Source: Hellea sp.
Lineage (GTDB): Bacteria; Pseudomonadota; Alphaproteobacteria; Caulobacterales; Maricaulaceae
DNA: 64,000 nucleotides
Assembly: GCA_013002305.1 (NCBI GenBank)
Contig: JABDKG010000087.1
Coordinates: 166,167-230,166 of the forward strand
Direction: 5' to 3'
Shown here: piece by piece, positions 60,918 through 64,000 of the stretch
How positions within the stretch are numbered: the first letter of the stretch is position 1
How the letters are laid out: each line of letters starts with the position of its first letter
The notes under the pieces: model-generated
The model's database searches: none
What the model was told of the DNA's origin: nothing
The model's input: the letters and a program-made list of their open reading frames with translations, nothing else
Translations under genes and position numbers: made by a program

Positions 60918-61964
60918 TCAATCAGCCGCGTTAATGCGCGCTTGTGCCATTTGATCCGCAATTTCATTCGTCGGACGGTTGTCATTATTAGATATAACAA
61001 ATATCTGAGCTAAAGTATCGGCTAATCCGTCAAGTTTCTGATCGACCCAGCGGGGATCATATTTGCCGGATAATTCCGCCGCGACATTTATAATGCCGCC
61101 GCCATTGATCACATAATCCGGGCAATAGAGGATTTCGCGCCGCATCAATGCATGCCCCATATCACTGGTGTCGAGCTGGTTATTTGCCGCTCCGCCAACA
61201 ATGGAAGCTTTGATCTCTTCAATGGATTCGGAGTTTATCGCGCCGCCGAGCGCGCAAGGGGCAAAAATATCAGCGCGCTGCGCGTGAATGTCTGCCGGAT
61301 CGACTATGGTCGCGCCGAGGTCATGTTCGGCTTTTTTCACAGCGGCCTGATTAATATCGGCGACCCAGAGCTTGGCACCGGCAGCGGCCAGTTTTTCGCA
61401 AAGACTATATCCGACATGGCCAAGTCCCTGCACGGCCACTTTAAGACCGGATAGGCTATCAACGCCAAGCCTGTTCTTTACCGCAACATGCAATCCGCGA
61501 AAAACGCCTTCCGCCGTGACAGGCGACGGGTCACCTGACGCGGCTTTGCCTTGATCAAGTCCGCCAACAAATTTGGTGTGCCGGCTGACATGAGTCATGT
61601 CGGAGGTCGAAACACCCACATCTTCAGCCGTGCAATATATTCCTCCAAGACTATCAATGGCCCGGCCATAGGCCTCAAATAATTGCCGGCGGTTAATTTT
61701 TCCATCCGGATGTATGATGACGCCCTTTCCACCACCAAAGGGAATGTCGGCCATGGCATTTTTATAGCTCATAGCGCGGGACAGATTAAGCGCATCATCA
61801 ATCGCGTCCTGGTCGGTTTGATAGTGCCACATCCTTGTTCCGCCAGCGGCCGGACCGCGCGCCGTACTATGGACGGCGATTACGGCTTTTAGGCCCGATT
61901 CTGGGTCAGAAAATAGATGGACAGATTCATGATCATCAAAATTAGAACTGTCAAAAACAGACAT
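60918..61964 (-). CDS. Glu/Leu/Phe/Val dehydrogenase (leucine dehydrogenase-like)
   Basis: AAGGTRMWHY; MADIPFGGGKGVI; YCTAEDVGVSTSDM; VAVQGLGHVGYSLCEKLAAAGAKLWVADIN. Confidence 0.93.
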   Translation of the reverse strand: MSVFDSSNFDDHESVHLFSDPESGLKAVIAVHSTARGPAAGGTRMWHYQTDQDAIDDALNLSRAMSYKNAMADIPFGGGKGVIIHPDGKINRRQLFEAYGRAIDSLGGIYCTAEDVGVSTSDMTHVSRHTKFVGGLDQGKAASGDPSPVTAEGVFRGLHVAVKNRLGVDSLSGLKVAVQGLGHVGYSLCEKLAAAGAKLWVADINQAAVKKAEHDLGATIVDPADIHAQRADIFAPCALGGAINSESIEEIKASIVGGAANNQLDTSDMGHALMRREILYCPDYVINGGGIINVAAELSGKYDPRWVDQKLDGLADTLAQIFVISNNDNRPTNEIADQMAQARINAAD

Positions 61965-62070
61965 AATAACTCCAGAACGTATATCCCGGTTTAACGATAT
62001 TTATGGGAATAAAAATGCCTATATCTAAATTAATGCACAATATTTGTCTAATAATCACGGATGTTTTAAA

Positions 62071-63048
62071 TCAAACCTGCAAGGCCTTAAGTCCGTGGCA
62101 GGCCGATTGTAAAACTGTCAATGCCAGCGCCGAACCTGTTCCGTCACCGAGGCTACTCCCAAAATCGTGAAACGGTCTCAATCCGATGCGGTCCAGCAGC
62201 GCCTCATGGGCCGGTTCCGAGGTCAATGCACCAGCGCGGCAATGATCAATACCTCTAGGGTCTATGGCGTGAACGATCGCAGCAGCAACGCAGACAATAA
62301 AGCCGTCAAGCAATATCGGAATGGATTGATGGCGCGCCGCAACGATCGCGCCGACCAAGCCAGCAATATCTCTTCCGCCAAATTTTTGTAAATAGTCAAG
62401 CGGCTCACTATGGTCCAATGATTGAGATGAGACCGCCGCTTCGACCGCGGTAATTCGCGATTTGGCCGAATGATCATGGGCCCCGGCCCAATAATCTGCG
62501 GTTCCGCCGTAAAGCGCCAGCGCGATCGACGCGGCTGCCGTTGCAGACCCGGTTCCGGCATTGCCGAGCACGATAATATCGGCGCCCTCGGCGACCACTT
62601 CCATTCCAAAAGCAATTGCGGCAGCGCATTCTGCCGGGCTCAGACTTTCAGCCGTCCGGATATCCGCGACCGGATGTTCAACGCCCATTTCATAGACTTT
62701 GAAGGCCGCGTTCATGCCGCCGGCTATTCCGCGGACCGCGGCCTTATCTTGTGTCAGCCCGTCGACGCGGCGACGCGCAGTCTTGACGATGTCGCCTTCG
62801 GTAAAGGAATCAACAACGCCGTGAGTCCCGGCAAATACGGCCACTAATGGCCTGGAAATATGAGGTAGATCGCGTTTCTGCCACTGCGCCAGCCAGATAA
62901 GCTGCTTTTCAAGACGGCCAAGAACAGGTGTTGGACCGGGAAAGCCTTCAAGGACCGCTCGCGTAGACTGCGCGCAACCTTCGTCGCCGTCTGGCATGGA
63001 CAATATGAGGTTTTTTACGTCCGTTAAAGGGTTAGAATCCGCCGCCAA
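62071..63048 (-). CDS. cobT: Nicotinate-nucleotide--dimethylbenzimidazole phosphoribosyltransferase
   Basis: VLGNAGTGSATAAASIALALYGG; VAVFAGTHGVV; GSSLGDGTGSALAL. Confidence 0.92.
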   Translation of the reverse strand: MAADSNPLTDVKNLILSMPDGDEGCAQSTRAVLEGFPGPTPVLGRLEKQLIWLAQWQKRDLPHISRPLVAVFAGTHGVVDSFTEGDIVKTARRRVDGLTQDKAAVRGIAGGMNAAFKVYEMGVEHPVADIRTAESLSPAECAAAIAFGMEVVAEGADIIVLGNAGTGSATAAASIALALYGGTADYWAGAHDHSAKSRITAVEAAVSSQSLDHSEPLDYLQKFGGRDIAGLVGAIVAARHQSIPILLDGFIVCVAAAIVHAIDPRGIDHCRAGALTSEPAHEALLDRIGLRPFHDFGSSLGDGTGSALALTVLQSACHGLKALQV

Positions 63049-63147
63049 TTTTACCTCACGTTTATCTTATTGTGTTCTATAACGATTCTAATTGGGTACA
63101 TTGTCAATAAAACACGGTTAATAATACCATAATTTCAAGGGTAAGTG

Positions 63148-63717
63148 ATGGGCATGACAGGTAAAGTTTTAAGAGATGCAATTATTATTGGAGGTCTGGC
63201 CTTAGGGATGGCCTATGCGGCCATACATAAAGAAAAAATTTACGACATGATGGGGATCCAAATCACCCGGACAGATACGGAATTAGCTGCCGCTGACCCT
63301 ATGCCGACCCTCAAAACCGACACGACCATGCCCGTAACACTTCAAGGCATGGCGGTCTCTATCCCCAAGTCCAAGTCCGACGGTCAGTTCTGGACACAGG
63401 GCCGCGTTAATAATGGCATGGTAGAGTTTTTGGTTGATACAGGCGCCAGTATCGTCGCCTTGACGCCGGAAGACGCCAGACGGGCCGGTATTCGGCTTGA
63501 ATCTCTTACATATAATTTTCCGATTATGACAGCGGGCGGCCAAAATATTGCCGCTGAAGTCTATCTTGAAACCCTGTCTGTCGGCAGCATCACATTGCGA
63601 GATGTACGCGCGATCGTCGTGCCGGAAGGACTAAATACGTCACTGCTGGGTATGACCTTTTTAGGACAGCTTCAAAAGGTGGAAGCCACGCCGCACGCAC
63701 TGATCCTGCGTTTATAA
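63148..63717 (+). CDS. Retropepsin-like aspartic protease, clan AA (TIGR02281-type)
   Basis: VEFLVDTGASIVALTPEDARRAGI; LLGMTFLGQL. Confidence 0.9.
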   Translation: MGMTGKVLRDAIIIGGLALGMAYAAIHKEKIYDMMGIQITRTDTELAAADPMPTLKTDTTMPVTLQGMAVSIPKSKSDGQFWTQGRVNNGMVEFLVDTGASIVALTPEDARRAGIRLESLTYNFPIMTAGGQNIAAEVYLETLSVGSITLRDVRAIVVPEGLNTSLLGMTFLGQLQKVEATPHALILRL

Positions 63718-64000
63718 AGCGACTTCGCGGATCATATTAGCCGCGACCAGAAACAGAAACACACCGAACACTATCCGCAGCTTGTCCTGACTGAGCCTGT
63801 GCGCGAGCCTGACGCCAAAGGGAACACAGATAATCGTAGCCGCCGCCATAAGCGCAAATCCCATTAAATTGACATAGCCCAGGGAAAAAGGCGGGCGTCC
63901 CGGCACGCTCCATCCTGAAATAATATATCCGATCGTTGCCGGAAGGCCGATGAAAAACCCGATCGCAGCTGCCGTTCCGATTGCGCGGTGAATGGATTTT
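63712..64000 (-). CDS. TSUP (TauE/SafE) family transporter, C-terminal part; gene continues past window end
   Basis: Own extension upstream of the tracked ORF: KSIHRAIGTAAAIGFFIGLPATIGYIISGWSVPGRPPFSLGYVNLMGFALMAAATIICVPFGVRLAHRL... Confidence 0.85.
   Translation of the reverse strand, partial: KSIHRAIGTAAAIGFFIGLPATIGYIISGWSVPGRPPFSLGYVNLMGFALMAAATIICVPFGVRLAHRLSQDKLRIVFGVFLFLVAANMIREVAL

Overview
64 kb of an alphaproteobacterial chromosome. Gene content and order suggest a Caulobacterales/Maricaulales-like lineage; this is inferred, not tested. Most of the window is housekeeping: sdhB, putA, rplU-rpmA-obgE-proB-proA-nadD-rsfS-rlmH-envC-like-ctpA(x2)-yibQ-like-rppH, atpHAGDC, priA, fsa, tadA, rluB-rsmD, mutL, large NAD-GDH, leucine DH and cobT. 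No tRNA, rRNA, CRISPR array or IS element was recognised by eye. Two items stand out. (1) An un-tracked 50-codon gene at 46431..46583 (-) encodes MRELTMDETKVVVGG|RGVVLAE RGVVLAE RGVVLAE RGVVLAE RGVVLKD. It has a canonical double-glycine leader and a core made of exactly five heptapeptides. It lies directly upstream of, and co-directional with, an orphan histidine kinase with a predicted extracytoplasmic helical/TPR region. (2) A 2500-aa secreted repeat protein at 7718..15220 (+) has two arrays sharing one 23-aa repeat frame. The first array (46 units) is strongly acidic and the second (45 units) strongly basic, as if the charge had been inverted in register. Both arrays show a roughly 10-unit higher-order period. 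The protein ends in a peptidoglycan-binding-like domain, and a TTAA-N7-TTAA (CtrA-like) site lies upstream of the gene.
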